Shown here in pieces: positions 1 to 10,370 of a DNA stretch of 64,000 bases. Under the pieces are notes generated by a model. That model was not told the origin of the DNA, made no database searches, and saw only the letters and a list, made by a program, of their open reading frames with translations. The DNA lies in assembly GCF_900094945.1 (NCBI RefSeq), contig NZ_FMAQ01000003.1:207186-271185 (forward strand), written 5' to 3'. The position numbers were made by a program, and so were the translations under genes. Each line of letters opens with the position of its first letter. Position 1 is the first letter of the stretch. This stretch comes from Gilliamella bombicola (GTDB lineage Bacteria; Pseudomonadota; Gammaproteobacteria; Enterobacterales; Orbaceae).

Positions 1-1
1 T

Positions 2-358
2 CGCTCAGTTCCTACTACAAACTATTCCGCGCCAGTACAAAACATTCAAATTCCTCAACCGGCACCTGTCGTTGTGGCTCCAACAGTTCAAACAGAAGTT
101 GTAACAGATACTGTTGCAAATGATGGTGCAACAATAAAATCTCCAATGGTTGGAACTTTTTATCGCACACCAAGCCCAGAATCAAAAGCTTTTGTTGAAG
201 TTGGTCAAACCGTAAATGTTGGTGATGTACTTTGCATCGTTGAAGCGATGAAAATGATGAACCAAATTGAGTCAGAAAAGGCTGGTACAATAAAAGCTAT
301 CTTGGTTGAAAATGGTCAACCAGTTGAATTTGATCAGCCTCTATTCATTATTGAATAA
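2..358 (+). CDS. accB: Biotin carboxyl carrier protein of acetyl-CoA carboxylase (5' end outside window)
   Basis: This is the biotin-carrying subunit of acetyl-CoA carboxylase, which moves carboxyl groups from biotin carboxylase to the carboxyltransferase in the first step of fatty acid synthesis. The frame is open from the first bases, so the N-terminal part lies upstream. What remains is a Pro/Ala/Val-rich linker and then the biotinyl domain with the invariant EAMKMMN motif, whose lysine is the biotinylation site. A GTG at 74 lies inside the linker and is not the start. accC follows 39 bp downstream, the usual accBC operon. Confidence 0.96.
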   Translation, partial: RSVPTTNYSAPVQNIQIPQPAPVVVAPTVQTEVVTDTVANDGATIKSPMVGTFYRTPSPESKAFVEVGQTVNVGDVLCIVEAMKMMNQIESEKAGTIKAILVENGQPVEFDQPLFIIE

Positions 359-397
359 CCTGAATTTATTATTGACTATACGATTAAGAGATAGAAT

Positions 398-1744
398 ATG
401 CTTGATAAAATTCTTATTGCGAATCGTGGAGAAATAGCTCTACGTATATTACGAGCATGTAAAGAACTTGGGATTAAAACTGTTGCAGTTCATTCTACGG
501 CAGATAAAGATTTAAAACATGTATTGCTAGCAGATGAAACTGTTTGTATTGGCTCAGCAGCTTCAGCAAAAAGTTACCTTAATGTACCTGCATTAATTTC
601 AGCTGCTGAAGTAACTGGTGCTGCTGCTATTCACCCGGGATATGGATTCTTATCTGAAAATGCAGATTTTGCTGAACAAGTTGAGCGTTCAGGCTTTATT
701 TTTATTGGTCCAAAACCTGACACTATTCGTCTAATGGGTGATAAAGTATCAGCAATTCATGCCATGAAAAAAGCTGGTGTGCCTTGTGTACCGGGTTCAG
801 ATGGGCCACTTGGTAGTGATATTGAAACTAATAAACAAATTGCTAAACAAATTGGCTATCCTGTAATTATTAAAGCTTCTGGTGGCGGAGGTGGTCGCGG
901 TATGCGTATTGTTCGGGAAGAAAAGGATCTTGAACAATCCATCAAAATGACCAAATTAGAAGCCAAAACTGCTTTCAATAATGATATGGTTTACATGGAA
1001 AAATTTCTAGAAAATCCACGTCATATCGAAATTCAAGTGCTTTCTGATGGTCAGGGACATGCTGTTTATTTAGGTGAACGAGATTGCTCAATGCAAAGAC
1101 GCCATCAAAAAGTTGTAGAAGAAGCACCAGCACTTGGCATCACACCTAAAATGCGTAAATTTATTGGTGAGCGTTGTGTTAATGCATGTATTGAGATTGG
1201 CTATCGTGGTGCAGGTACATTTGAATTCTTATTTGAAAATGGTGAGTTTTATTTTATTGAAATGAACACCCGTATTCAAGTAGAGCATCCGGTTACCGAA
1301 ATGATAACCGGTGTTGATTTAATAAGAGAACAAATTTTGATCGCCGCTGGCAAACCACTTTCAATTAAACAAAGCGATATTGAAATCAAAGGCCACGCGA
1401 TTGAATGCCGAATTAATGCTGAAGATCCCAAGACCTTTATGCCATCACCAGGAAAAATTACCCGTTTTCATGCGCCAGGTGGCTTTGGTATTCGTTGGGA
1501 GTCACATATTTATGCAGGTTATACTGTCCCGCCTTACTATGACTCAATGATTGGAAAATTAATTGCTTATGGTGAAACACGCGAAGTTGCCATTGCACGG
1601 ATGAAAAATGCCTTAGCAGAACTAGTAATTGATGGAATAAAAACTAACATTGATCTTCATATTGAAATCATGAATGATGAAGGCTTCCAAAAAGGTGGTA
1701 CCAACATTCATTATTTAGAAAAGAAATTAGGCATTTATGAGTAA
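398..1744 (+). CDS. accC: Biotin carboxylase subunit of acetyl-CoA carboxylase
   Basis: It carboxylates biotin on AccB using ATP and bicarbonate. The 448 residues match the family length, and the ATP-grasp residues stand at the same positions as in E. coli AccC: K116, K159, the glycine-rich loop at 161-168, the metal ligands E276 and E288, and R292. It is co-transcribed with accB. A 11-bp stem-loop follows the stop codon immediately. Confidence 0.98.
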   Translation: MLDKILIANRGEIALRILRACKELGIKTVAVHSTADKDLKHVLLADETVCIGSAASAKSYLNVPALISAAEVTGAAAIHPGYGFLSENADFAEQVERSGFIFIGPKPDTIRLMGDKVSAIHAMKKAGVPCVPGSDGPLGSDIETNKQIAKQIGYPVIIKASGGGGGRGMRIVREEKDLEQSIKMTKLEAKTAFNNDMVYMEKFLENPRHIEIQVLSDGQGHAVYLGERDCSMQRRHQKVVEEAPALGITPKMRKFIGERCVNACIEIGYRGAGTFEFLFENGEFYFIEMNTRIQVEHPVTEMITGVDLIREQILIAAGKPLSIKQSDIEIKGHAIECRINAEDPKTFMPSPGKITRFHAPGGFGIRWESHIYAGYTVPPYYDSMIGKLIAYGETREVAIARMKNALAELVIDGIKTNIDLHIEIMNDEGFQKGGTNIHYLEKKLGIYE

Positions 1745-1747
1745 CAA

Positions 1748-1774
1748 AATAATCCCTATCTATTAGGGATTATT
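1748..1774 (+). terminator. Stem-loop after accC
   Basis: A perfect 11-bp stem (1748-1758 with 1764-1774) closes a 5-nt loop directly after the accC stop. There is no clear T run, so it may be a weak terminator or an mRNA 3' end. Confidence 0.5.
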
Positions 1775-1812
1775 GCTATATTTAAGTATCAATAAGGTAT
1801 GGGTAGATATAA

Positions 1813-2451
1813 ATGAAAAATTGGCAAAAAAGCGCTGAAGAGATTTTAACCATGGGACCTGTTGTTCCCGTTATTGTAATTGAACGTATTGAAGATGCTG
1901 TACCGCTAGCCAAAGCGCTCATTGCTGGTGGAGTAAAAGTACTGGAAGTGACGTTACGAACAGCTTGCGCAATTGATGCTATAAAGAAAATCATCAAAGA
2001 AGTTCCTGAAGCTGTGGTTGGTGCAGGAACAGTGACAACTGTTGAACAATTAAAACAAGTCACTGAAGCTGGCGTTGAATTTGTCATCACTCCTGGTATT
2101 ACTGACGCTATTTTAAAAGCTGCAGTTGATGGTCCTATTCCTGTTATCCCGGGTATTGCAACTATTTCTGAACTATTAACAGCACAAGAATATGGTCTAA
2201 CGGCACTAAAATTCTTCCCCGCTGAAATCAATGGTGGCGTTGCAGCATTAAAAGCTTTTGCTGGCCCTTGTGGATATATGAAGTTCTGTCCAACTGGGGG
2301 AGTAAACCCTAAAAACTATCGCGATTACCTTGCACTGGATAATGTACTTTGCGTCGGTGGTACTTGGTTTATTCCAACCGATGCAATTGCAAAAGGGGAT
2401 TTTGCTAAAATTACGGAAATGGCAAAAGAAGCCGTTGCTGGTGCTCAATAA
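1813..2451 (+). CDS. eda: KDPG/KHG aldolase (2-dehydro-3-deoxyphosphogluconate aldolase)
   Basis: This class I aldolase cleaves 2-keto-3-deoxy-6-phosphogluconate to pyruvate and glyceraldehyde-3-phosphate (Entner-Doudoroff and hexuronate catabolism). The 212 residues match the E. coli length. Catalytic residues sit at the expected places: E45, R49, and the Schiff-base lysine K133 in ALKFFPAE. No edd or uronate gene is adjacent, so here it stands alone between accC and a convergent ABC transporter operon. Confidence 0.97.
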   Translation: MKNWQKSAEEILTMGPVVPVIVIERIEDAVPLAKALIAGGVKVLEVTLRTACAIDAIKKIIKEVPEAVVGAGTVTTVEQLKQVTEAGVEFVITPGITDAILKAAVDGPIPVIPGIATISELLTAQEYGLTALKFFPAEINGGVAALKAFAGPCGYMKFCPTGGVNPKNYRDYLALDNVLCVGGTWFIPTDAIAKGDFAKITEMAKEAVAGAQ

Positions 2452-2462
2452 CTATTATTATT

Positions 2463-2483
2463 CCGCCGATATAATATCGGCGG
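2463..2483. terminator. Bidirectional terminator between eda and yadH
   Basis: An 8-bp G+C-rich stem (2463-2470 with 2476-2483) with a 5-nt loop lies between convergent genes. T-rich sequence follows on the minus strand, so it can serve both directions. Confidence 0.7.
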
Positions 2484-2508
2484 TAAAACTACTAGTCGTC
2501 TATCCTTA

Positions 2509-3282
2509 TTAACTTCTCAATCCTCGTCCACTTTCAATAAGTCGCCATGCAACTACATATAGTCCGGTAACAAACAAAATCAGCATTGAAAATGTGATCC
2601 ATAACGGCACGTCTGTCACACCCAAAAATCCATAACGAAAACCGTTAATCATATAAACGATTGGATTAATTTTTGAAATCCACTGCCAAAAGTCTGGCAG
2701 CATAGTAATGGAATAAAAAACACCACCAAGATAAGTTAATGGTGTTAATACAAATGTTGGAATAATGCTTATATCATCAAATGACTTGGCAAATACCGCA
2801 TTTAATAAGCCAGCTAATGAAAACAGAATTGAAGTAAATAGCAATGTACAAACAACAAATAACCAAGAATGAACTTCATAACGAACAAAAAATAGTGACA
2901 CAATAGTCACTAAAATACCAGTTAAAATACCACGCATCACGCCACCACCAACATATCCCAAAATAAGAATATGCGTTGGTACAGGTGCGACCAATAACTC
3001 TTCAATGTTACGTTGAAATTTAGCGCTAAAAAAGGACGAACAAACATTGGTATAAGAATTGGTAATAACTGACATCATAATTAATCCCGGCACAATAAAT
3101 GCCATATAGCTAAATCCACCCATTTCACCAACACGAGAGCCAATTAAATTACCAAAGATAATAAAATAAAGAGACATGGTAATAACGGGCGGAATTAACG
3201 TTTGAACCCAAATTCTTAAAAATCTTGTCACTTCTTTACGCCAAATACTTTTTAAGGCAATCCAATATAAATTATTCATCAA
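2509..3282 (-). CDS. yadH: ABC-2 type exporter permease, YadH-like
   Basis: Permease half of an ABC-2 exporter, 257 residues with about six hydrophobic segments. Length and partner match E. coli YadH. The start overlaps the end of the ATPase gene by 4 bp, so the two are translationally coupled. The substrate is not known for the YadGH family and cannot be read from sequence. Confidence 0.88.
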   Translation of the reverse strand: MMNNLYWIALKSIWRKEVTRFLRIWVQTLIPPVITMSLYFIIFGNLIGSRVGEMGGFSYMAFIVPGLIMMSVITNSYTNVCSSFFSAKFQRNIEELLVAPVPTHILILGYVGGGVMRGILTGILVTIVSLFFVRYEVHSWLFVVCTLLFTSILFSLAGLLNAVFAKSFDDISIIPTFVLTPLTYLGGVFYSITMLPDFWQWISKINPIVYMINGFRYGFLGVTDVPLWITFSMLILFVTGLYVVAWRLIESGRGLRS

Positions 3283-4217
3283 ATATCACCTTTTTGTTGG
3301 GTATCATTGTGCAATAGATCAACAAATAACTCTTCTAACCGATTTGCTTTATTTCGTACGCTGATCACTTTAATATTTTGTTTATTTAATTGCTCAAATA
3401 ATTGGTTTAATCCATGTTGCTTATCTACTTGCACTTCTAACACGCCGGGCTCCACATCAGAATAATTGTAGCCTTGTAATTTAATTGGCTCAGATAAGGG
3501 GACATAATCAATAACAATTGTTTCAGATTGGCTTTTCGCCAATAGATCACGCATTGAGGAGTTCGCAATCAATTGACCTCTCTGAATAATACCGATATTT
3601 CGACATAGCATTTCCGCTTCTTCTAAATAATGGGTGGTTAGAATAATTGTGATACCTTGCCGATTGATTTCACGTAAAAAATCCCACATAGAACGGCGTA
3701 ATTCAATATCAACACCTGCGGTTGGTTCATCAAGAATCAATAATTTAGGCTCATGCACAAGCGCTCTGGCTATCATTAATCGCCTTTTCATGCCACCGGA
3801 CAACATGCTAGCTCGACTGTGGCGTTTGTCCCATAAATCTAAAATTCGCAAATACTTTTCAGCACGCTCTAATGCAAGTTTTCGGGGCAATCCATAATAA
3901 CCACCTTGATTAGTAACTATTTGTAGCACTTCTTCAAATTGATTAAAATTAAATTCTTGCGGGACAAGCCCTAATTGTCTTTTAGCATTGACAACATCTG
4001 TATCTAAATCATAACCAAAAATTTTAACTTGTCCCGCTGTTTTGGTGACTAATGAGCTAATAATGCCTATGGTTGTTGACTTCCCTGCACCATTAGGTCC
4101 CAACAAGGCATAAAAATCACCAGCTTGTACAGTTAAATCGATACCTTTTAATGCTTCTATACCATTTTTATAAATTTTTTTGAGTGATATTAGCTCAAGT
4201 GCAGGAATTGATGGCAT
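3279..4217 (-). CDS. yadG: ABC transporter ATPase, YadG-like
   Basis: ATP-binding subunit partnering the downstream permease. The 312 residues carry a Walker A GPNGAGKST near 40-48, a signature LSGGMKRR, a Walker B LLILDEPTAG and a switch histidine in TTHYLEEAE. A C-terminal extension of about 90 residues resembles other ABC-2 exporter ATPases. It is the first gene of a two-gene minus-strand operon divergent from mog. Confidence 0.9.
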   Translation of the reverse strand: MPSIPALELISLKKIYKNGIEALKGIDLTVQAGDFYALLGPNGAGKSTTIGIISSLVTKTAGQVKIFGYDLDTDVVNAKRQLGLVPQEFNFNQFEEVLQIVTNQGGYYGLPRKLALERAEKYLRILDLWDKRHSRASMLSGGMKRRLMIARALVHEPKLLILDEPTAGVDIELRRSMWDFLREINRQGITIILTTHYLEEAEMLCRNIGIIQRGQLIANSSMRDLLAKSQSETIVIDYVPLSEPIKLQGYNYSDVEPGVLEVQVDKQHGLNQLFEQLNKQNIKVISVRNKANRLEELFVDLLHNDTQQKGDI

Positions 4218-4375
4218 AAATATATCCTAAGTGAATCAATTGCTATTTAAATAATATGATATCATGTTAAATCAATTGACAATAAAATCAATCAATGTAC
4301 AGGTCTTTTTAGTTTTATTTATATCAATGCGAATAAATTATCATTGTAAGATCATAGCGCATATTATTATTGGTT

Positions 4376-4416
4376 AGGCACAAACAGTGTAGTTTTAATT
4401 TTCGAGCTGTGTGCCT
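4376..4416 (+). promoter_or_regulatory. Hairpin in the mog 5' region
   Basis: AGGCACA (4376-4382) pairs with TGTGCCT (4410-4416). After a 2-nt bulge, CAG (4385-4387) pairs with CTG (4407-4409), closing an AU-rich loop. It ends 8 nt before the mog Shine-Dalgarno GAAGGA and has no T run, so a translation-level role or an RNA 3' end are both possible. Confidence 0.35.
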
Positions 4417-4439
4417 TTATCGTTGAAGGAATAAGTAGC

Positions 4440-5018
4440 ATGTTTAAGATTGGGTTAGTTTCAGTATCAGATAGAGCTTCAAGTGGCGTTTACCAAGATG
4501 AAGGCATTCCATCATTAGTTTCATGGTTACAAACCGCATTGAAAACGCCTTTTATAACCGAAAATCGTATTATTCCTGATGAGCAAGCTGTCATTGAACA
4601 AACATTATGTGAGTTAGTTGATAATCTACATTGCCACTTAATTTTAACCACCGGAGGCACTGGTCCTGCAATTAGAGACGTAACACCTGATGCAACAGTT
4701 GCGATCTCCGATCGGGTGATGCCGGGATATGGAGAACAGATGCGTCAAATCAGTTTGCATTTTGTACCAACCGCAATTTTATCAAGGCAAGTTGCTGTTA
4801 TTCGCAAAAAGTGTTTAATCATAAACCTACCTGGCCGACCAAAATCAATAAAAGAAACCCTTGAGGGAGTTAAAGATAACCAAGGTAATGCCATTGTTAG
4901 TGGCATTTTTGCTAGTATCCCCTATTGTATACAACTATTAGAAGGTCCTTACATTGAAACCCATGAACAAGTCATAAAGTCTTTTCGCCCTAAAGATGCA
5001 ATTAAATCAAAACTTTAG
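4440..5018 (+). CDS. mog: Molybdopterin adenylyltransferase
   Basis: It adenylates molybdopterin before molybdate insertion in molybdenum cofactor synthesis. The 192 residues track E. coli Mog closely, with the nucleotide-binding TTGGTGPA at 70-77 and the following D80 and D84 of the RDVTPD block. The start has a good Shine-Dalgarno (GAAGGA). It is a single gene, with no other moa/moe gene nearby. Confidence 0.97.
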   Translation: MFKIGLVSVSDRASSGVYQDEGIPSLVSWLQTALKTPFITENRIIPDEQAVIEQTLCELVDNLHCHLILTTGGTGPAIRDVTPDATVAISDRVMPGYGEQMRQISLHFVPTAILSRQVAVIRKKCLIINLPGRPKSIKETLEGVKDNQGNAIVSGIFASIPYCIQLLEGPYIETHEQVIKSFRPKDAIKSKL

Positions 5019-5178
5019 TTTTATGCAAATTTAATGCATAATTATATACAATAATTGCTACTGATGCATTTAAAATAATTGAAGTTATTTTTGTTTAAAT
5101 AACAAGAAAACTTTATTATACGTGTTGTAACTTCATGTATTAGAAAAAACAGTAACAAAGCAAAAGTCAAGGAACATT

Positions 5179-5637
5179 ATGAAACAAGCTAATCTCACTA
5201 AAACATTTAAAGAGATGCTTCTTCAAGAGAAGTTTAGTTCGCAAGTAGAAATCGTACAAGCGCTACAAGAACAAGGTTTTGATAATATCAATCAATCAAA
5301 AGTTTCGCGCATGCTAACCAAATTTGGCGCAGTGAGAACTCGCAATGCAAAATCCGAAATGGTCTATTGTTTACCTGCTGAAATCAGCGTACCAACTACA
5401 AGTAGCCCATTGAAAAATTTAGTGATTGATATTGATTTCAATAGTTCAATGGTGGTGATACGCACCAGCCCAGGTGCAGCCCAACTCATTGCTCGGTTAC
5501 TCGACTCAATTGGTAAATCAGAAGGTATTTTAGGTTCCATTGCGGGTGACGACACAATTTTTAGTACACCAACTAAAGAGTGTACAGTAAAAAAATTATA
5601 TCAAACCATTATCGAATTGTTTGAACGAGAATTATAG
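5179..5637 (+). CDS. argR: Arginine repressor
   Basis: An arginine-dependent hexameric regulator of arginine synthesis and catabolism, and probably an accessory factor in dimer resolution. The 152 residues have an N-terminal winged helix (QSKVSRML) and a C-terminal oligomerisation and arginine-binding domain with the GDDTIF motif. AT-rich imperfect palindromes upstream, for example 5033-5050, partly fit an ARG box, so autoregulation is possible but not shown. Confidence 0.97.
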   Translation: MKQANLTKTFKEMLLQEKFSSQVEIVQALQEQGFDNINQSKVSRMLTKFGAVRTRNAKSEMVYCLPAEISVPTTSSPLKNLVIDIDFNSSMVVIRTSPGAAQLIARLLDSIGKSEGILGSIAGDDTIFSTPTKECTVKKLYQTIIELFEREL

Positions 5638-5738
5638 TGGTTGCAATTTCTCCGCATTATAGCTAATAATTTTTGACATTTAACCTATTGACACAATTAA
5701 TAAAATCGTTAATCTTATATAACGCTGACTTCGTTACA

Positions 5739-5911
5739 GAAGTTGCAAAACGAAGAGGCGCATTACTCAGGTAAATCATTTTAGGGACTGGAACCATTAA
5801 TAAATGATTGAGGGGATGTAATGCCGAGGTTTGATTGCCTATCCAGAAGCAATCAAATCGACTGCAAGGGCTGAATCCCTTGGGTTGTCACCTTAACAGG
5901 TGGAGCACTTC
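5739..5911 (+). promoter_or_regulatory. Lysine riboswitch (L box) controlling lysC
   Basis: The conserved L-box core blocks are present in order: GAAGAGGCGC, GAGGGGATGTAATGCCGAGG, GGGCTGAATCCCTTGGGTTG, TCACC and GGTGGAGCACTTC. They match the E. coli lysC leader. P1 can form between 5739-5746 and 5905-5911. The element lies about 80 bp upstream of aspartokinase, as expected for lysine feedback. A T6 run at 5923-5928 follows. Confidence 0.95.
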
Positions 5912-5993
5912 ATGGTTTGTACTTTTTTAATTGTAAATAGAACACACCCGCTCTAACTCTGTTAAAAATAAAAATTTTTAATATGAGGAATCC

Positions 5994-7358
5994 ATGGAAA
6001 CATCATTCGTAATTGCTAAATTTGGTGGTACTAGTGTCGCCGATTACTCTTCAATGGTAAACAGTGCCAATATTGTAATAACTAACCCTAACGTAAAAGT
6101 TGTGGTACTATCGGCCTCTGCTGGCGTGACAAATTTATTAGTCGCCTTAGCAGAAGGTCGTGATGCCGAAGTTCGATCTCAACATATTGCCAAAATTCAA
6201 TCGATCCAATACAACATCTTAGAACAATTACCTGAAAATCCCGAACTACGAACTGAAATTGACAAAATCATTGCTAATATAGCCTCTTTGTCTGAAGCCG
6301 CAAGTTTAGCTACATCACCAGCATTAACAGACGAGCTCGTTAGTCACGGTGAAATTATGTCTTCAAAACTGTTTGTCGAAATATTGAAAGAAAAACAAAA
6401 AAATGCCATATGGTTTGACGTCCGTAAAGTTATGCGCACCGATGATAAATTTGGTAAAGCCACTCCTAAAATTGAAGATATTAAACAGCTTTGCTGTGCA
6501 CATTTAAAATCACTAAACAGTCATAGCATCGTTGTAACACAAGGATTTATCGGTAGTGAAAGTTCTGGAAAAACTACTACATTAGGCCGTGGAGGAAGCG
6601 ATTATACAGCAGCTTTATTAGGTGAAGCATTGAATGCAACTCAAATTGATATTTGGACTGATGTTGCAGGAATTTATACTAACGATCCTCGTATTACGCC
6701 AGAGGCTAAACGCATTGATGAAATATCTTTTGCTGAAGCAACCGAAATGGCTACGTTTGGAGCGAAAGTACTGCACCCAGCTACACTTGTACCAGCAGTA
6801 CGTAGCAATATCCCTGTTTTTGTTGGTTCCAGTAAGGCACCACAGAAAGGAGGAACTATTGTTTACAACACTAATAGCATTACATCTAAATTACCAGTAT
6901 TTAGAGCATTAGCATTACGTCGCAAGCAAACATTATTAACACTTACAAGTTTAAATATGCTACATGCACAAGGTTTTCTAGCTAATGTGTTTACGATATT
7001 AGCCAAACATAATATTTCGGTTGATTTAGTCACAACATCAGAAGTAAGTATCGCATTAACTATCGATACCACAGGCACTAACACCAACGGTAACAGTTTA
7101 TTAACGAAAGCCTTATTTGATGAGCTATCAACAGTGTGTCATGTCACAGTTGAAGAAGATTTAGCACTAATTGCTATTATTGGAAATAACCTAACTTCAA
7201 CACAAGGTATAGCGAAAGAGGTGTTTGGTGTATTAGATGATTTTATTATTAGACTTTGCTGTTATGGGGCAAGTACTCACAATCTTTGCCTATTAGCAAA
7301 AAGCAATGACGCAGAATCAATTATTAAAATTCTACATAACGCGATTTTTGAACAATAA
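5994..7358 (+). CDS. lysC: Lysine-sensitive aspartokinase III
   Basis: It phosphorylates aspartate, the first step to lysine, threonine and methionine. The 454 residues begin with the kinase motif KFGGTS (9-14), contain GRGGSDYTA near 200 and end with tandem ACT-type regulatory segments. The enzyme is unfused, with no homoserine dehydrogenase domain, and sits behind a lysine riboswitch, so it is the lysine-controlled isozyme. Two TTGACA hexamers (5673 and 5688) lie upstream of the leader as candidate -35 elements. Confidence 0.96.
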   Translation: METSFVIAKFGGTSVADYSSMVNSANIVITNPNVKVVVLSASAGVTNLLVALAEGRDAEVRSQHIAKIQSIQYNILEQLPENPELRTEIDKIIANIASLSEAASLATSPALTDELVSHGEIMSSKLFVEILKEKQKNAIWFDVRKVMRTDDKFGKATPKIEDIKQLCCAHLKSLNSHSIVVTQGFIGSESSGKTTTLGRGGSDYTAALLGEALNATQIDIWTDVAGIYTNDPRITPEAKRIDEISFAEATEMATFGAKVLHPATLVPAVRSNIPVFVGSSKAPQKGGTIVYNTNSITSKLPVFRALALRRKQTLLTLTSLNMLHAQGFLANVFTILAKHNISVDLVTTSEVSIALTIDTTGTNTNGNSLLTKALFDELSTVCHVTVEEDLALIAIIGNNLTSTQGIAKEVFGVLDDFIIRLCCYGASTHNLCLLAKSNDAESIIKILHNAIFEQ

Positions 7359-7364
7359 TTTTAC

Positions 7365-7385
7365 AGGGGAGATTTAATCTCCCTT
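7365..7385 (+). terminator. Stem-loop after lysC
   Basis: GGGAGA (7367-7372) pairs with TCTCCC (7378-7383), extended by a G-T and an A-T pair, directly after the lysC stop. It lacks a strong T run. Confidence 0.5.
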
Positions 7386-7703
7386 ATACTTAATTCTAAT
7401 AATTAACTTATCTTTACTCTAATATATGTTAAAAGCACGAAAACATAGCAAAACATTATTAAATTTCATTATGAAGAATAAAATTTAATAAAATCAATAA
7501 ATTAAAAATATTTTGTTCATATGGTGAGTTTTTAGATTACATCTCTATTTTCTTTAGCAACATTAGTTATTAATATATTTTGAATATCATTTATTACTCT
7601 TAATTAATCGATTAAAACTATTACATTAAACATTAACTTCTGTTAGATTTTTTAATTAATTGAAGTAAACTAAAACTAATTTCAATAATAAGAGGAAATT
7701 ACT
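7386..7703. other. AT-rich intergenic region without a recognisable gene
   Basis: No coding frame or structured RNA was recognised. A 17-nt match (7483-7499) to the left half of the dispersed repeat described below occurs here, but it is so AT-rich that chance is a fair explanation. Confidence 0.4.
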
Positions 7704-7949
7704 ATGGGTATTCTAAGTTGGATAATTCTTGGTTTAATTGCCGGTTGGATTGCTAAGTTTTTTATGCCACTAGGAAGTGTAGGTGTAATTAAAACTATTT
7801 TATTAGGCATTGCAGGGGCCTTAGTTGGTGGCTATATTAGCACCTTCTTCGGTTGGGGCAGTGTGACAGGCTTTAATTTCCCTAGTTTGTTAATTTCAGT
7901 ACTTGGTTCGATTATACTCATTTATATCTATCGCCTCATAAAAAAATAA
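7704..7949 (+). CDS. GlsB/YeaQ/YmgE family small membrane protein
   Basis: An 81-residue inner-membrane protein of the family once called transglycosylase-associated (PF04226). Three hydrophobic helices are visible, with the GLIAGWIAKF start, the glycine-rich GIAGALVGGYI centre and a final SVLGSIILIYIYRLIKK. Members are often stress-induced, and their molecular role is not established. A good AAGAGGAAA ribosome site precedes the ATG. Confidence 0.9.
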   Translation: MGILSWIILGLIAGWIAKFFMPLGSVGVIKTILLGIAGALVGGYISTFFGWGSVTGFNFPSLLISVLGSIILIYIYRLIKK

Positions 7950-7959
7950 TTTATTTTCT

Positions 7960-7990
7960 GGTAAATTGGCGGTTTTCCCGCCAATTTACC
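7960..7990. terminator. Strong hairpin after the GlsB-like gene
   Basis: A perfect 13-bp stem (7960-7972 with 7978-7990) closes a TTTTC loop. No T run follows on the plus strand, but the position after an isolated gene suggests termination. Confidence 0.65.
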
Positions 7991-8120
7991 TAACTCTTAA
8001 GTTTTATATGTTTAGATATAGCATCCTTTTAGTTCAAATTTCGTAATAAGTAATTTCGTCATATCCAGAATTTTGTTATATTATTTGCTTAAACCCATCA
8101 ATTTCAACTTGTAGATTATA

Positions 8121-9512
8121 ATGTTAAAAATATTCAACACATTAACCAGAGAAAAGGAAATCTTTCAATCTATTATCCCAAATAAAGTTGGACTATATGT
8201 TTGTGGTGTGACAATTTACGATCTTTGCCATATTGGTCACGGGCGTACTTTTGTTGCATTCGATGTTGTTACACGTTATTTACGTTTTTTAGGTTATGAT
8301 TTAACTTATGTGCGTAACATTACTGATGTGGATGACAAAATCATCAAACGTGCACTCGAAAACGGCGAAAGTTGCGATCAACTTACCGATAGAATGCTAC
8401 AAGAAATGTATGCAGATTTTGATGCTCTGAATATAAAACGTCCTGATATAGAGCCACGTGCTACTCATCATATGCCACAAATCATCCAATTAGTTGAAAA
8501 ATTAATCGCTAAAAATCATGCTTATATTGCCGATAACGGCGATGTGATGTTTTCAGTAGACAGTGATCCTAATTATGGTATTTTATCGCGACAAAATTTA
8601 GAACAGCTGCAAGCTGGCGCTCGTGTTGATGTGGTTGATGTTAAACGTAATCCAATGGATTTTGTGTTATGGAAAATGTCAAAACCGAATGAACCAAGTT
8701 GGGATTCGCCATGGGGTAAAGGTCGCCCAGGTTGGCACATTGAATGTTCGGCGATGAATAGTTATCAGTTAGGTAATCACTTTGATATTCACGGTGGTGG
8801 CTCAGATTTAATGTTCCCACATCATGAAAACGAAATTGCCCAATCAACCTGTGCGCATGATGGTCAATACGTCAATTATTGGATGCATTCCGGCATGGTT
8901 ATGATAGACCAAGAAAAAATGTCAAAATCACTCAATAATTTTTTCACAATTCGCGATGTATTAAAACATTATGATGCCGAAACAGTGCGTTACTTTTTAC
9001 TATCAGGTCATTATCGGAGCCAACTCAATTATAGTGAAGAAAATTTAAAGCAAGCTAGAATGGCACTAGAAAGACTCTATACAGCACTACGAGACACTGA
9101 TCCCGCTCATCCACACATGACACCTGACAGCGATTATTATCGCCAATTTTGTGATGCAATGGATGATGACTTTAATACACCGGAAGCTTATTCAACTCTT
9201 TTTGATTTGGCTCGTGAAATAAATAAAGCCAAAGCAGACAATAATATGTCACTTGCTAATGAATTAGCTGCTGAATTACGCTATTTATCGGCAGTACTTG
9301 GACTATTAGAGCAAGATCCTGTAAAATTTTTACAAGGCGATAAGCAAGATGATGTTGACATTGCATTAGTTGAGGCATTAATTAAACAACGAAACGAAGC
9401 AAGAGTAAGCAAAAATTGGGCACTGGCCGACGAAGCTCGCGACAAATTAAATGCAATGAATATTGTGCTTGAAGATGGCGCAAATGGTACAACATGGCGG
9501 AAAAAAAGTTAA
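8121..9512 (+). CDS. cysS: Cysteinyl-tRNA synthetase
   Basis: A class I aminoacyl-tRNA synthetase charging tRNA-Cys. The 463 residues show the zinc and substrate cysteine C28, the HIGH motif at 37-40, the WHIECSAM and HHENE zinc-site segments and KMSKS near 270. The C-terminal helical anticodon domain is complete. It is a single-gene unit ending at a strong convergent terminator. Confidence 0.98.
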   Translation: MLKIFNTLTREKEIFQSIIPNKVGLYVCGVTIYDLCHIGHGRTFVAFDVVTRYLRFLGYDLTYVRNITDVDDKIIKRALENGESCDQLTDRMLQEMYADFDALNIKRPDIEPRATHHMPQIIQLVEKLIAKNHAYIADNGDVMFSVDSDPNYGILSRQNLEQLQAGARVDVVDVKRNPMDFVLWKMSKPNEPSWDSPWGKGRPGWHIECSAMNSYQLGNHFDIHGGGSDLMFPHHENEIAQSTCAHDGQYVNYWMHSGMVMIDQEKMSKSLNNFFTIRDVLKHYDAETVRYFLLSGHYRSQLNYSEENLKQARMALERLYTALRDTDPAHPHMTPDSDYYRQFCDAMDDDFNTPEAYSTLFDLAREINKAKADNNMSLANELAAELRYLSAVLGLLEQDPVKFLQGDKQDDVDIALVEALIKQRNEARVSKNWALADEARDKLNAMNIVLEDGANGTTWRKKS

Positions 9513-9570
9513 TATTATCAAAATAAAAAGTTTGATGAATAAATAGCGCATTAAACATTGTCGATTGAAA

Positions 9571-9600
9571 AATAACACCCACAACCCCGTGGGTGTTATT
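9571..9600. terminator. Bidirectional terminator between cysS and trmJ
   Basis: A perfect 12-bp stem (9571-9582 with 9589-9600) with a 6-nt loop lies between convergent genes; A/T-rich flanks give T-rich tails on both strands. Confidence 0.85.
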
Positions 9601-9608
9601 ATTTGTGA

Positions 9609-10370
9609 TTATCGTAACGTTTTATCAATCGAAGTTAAAATACCTCGCAAAATATTCAGCTCCTGTTGTTCAATACGTGCACGTGTAAATAATCGACGTA
9701 AACGCCCCATAATTTGCCCTGGATGGTTGGCCTTAATAAAGCCTGTGTGTAATAAAGTCTGTTCTAAATGCTGGTAAAAACGCTCTATATCGGCATCAAT
9801 AGGAAATACAGTTTCTGACATATTCCCATTTTTTAGCTCTGATATGTTATTTTCAAGGTTTAACATTGACATACGAATTTCATAACACAAAACTTGCACC
9901 GACATGGCAAGATTTAAAGAACTATAATCAGGATTAGCAGGAATGCCAACATGATAATGGCACTTTTGCAATTCTTCATTCGTTAAACCGACACGTTCAC
10001 GCCCAAACACCAAAGCGACTTGGGCATAGCTCTTAGTTGCTTCTTGAATAATCTTATCTCCACATGTTTTTGGAGTTAAGTGTGGCCATTGCAAACTACG
10101 GGAGCGGGCACTAGTGCCAATCACTAAAGTACAATCGGCAATGGCTTGTTCAAGCGACGAAAAAATTTGTGCATTTTTAATAATATCACTCGCACCTGCC
10201 GCTAACGAAATCGATTGAGAATCAGGCTTGATGACTGGATTAACTAAACAAAGATTCGTTAATCCCATGGTTTTCATTGCTCTTGCAGCAGATCCCATAT
10301 TACCTGTATGAGATGTTTCAACCAAAACAATCTTTACATTATCTAAATAACTCACATTATCCTCATTCAT
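9609..10370 (-). CDS. trmJ: tRNA (Cm32/Um32) 2'-O-methyltransferase
   Basis: A SPOUT methyltransferase that modifies ribose at tRNA position 32. The 253 residues contain the N-terminal [16 protein letters not shown] block, the [13 protein letters not shown] motif of the knotted cofactor site and LNLAMSVQ near the C-terminal end of the domain. The C-terminal tail of about 80 residues is normal for TrmJ. In E. coli it precedes the isc operon; here no isc gene is next to it. Confidence 0.95.
   Translation of the reverse strand: MNEDNVSYLDNVKIVLVETSHTGNMGSAARAMKTMGLTNLCLVNPVIKPDSQSISLAAGASDIIKNAQIFSSLEQAIADCTLVIGTSARSRSLQWPHLTPKTCGDKIIQEATKSYAQVALVFGRERVGLTNEELQKCHYHVGIPANPDYSSLNLAMSVQVLCYEIRMSMLNLENNISELKNGNMSETVFPIDADIERFYQHLEQTLLHTGFIKANHPGQIMGRLRRLFTRARIEQQELNILRGILTSIDKTLR

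Noticed and set aside
5033..5050. ARG box at the argR promoter
   Set aside because: Only a partial match to the 18-bp consensus, and no second box at the required 3-bp spacing.
7483..7499. Fourth copy of the dispersed repeat
   Set aside because: Only 17 nt of very AT-rich sequence match; the distinctive CTTTTCTGAC half is missing.
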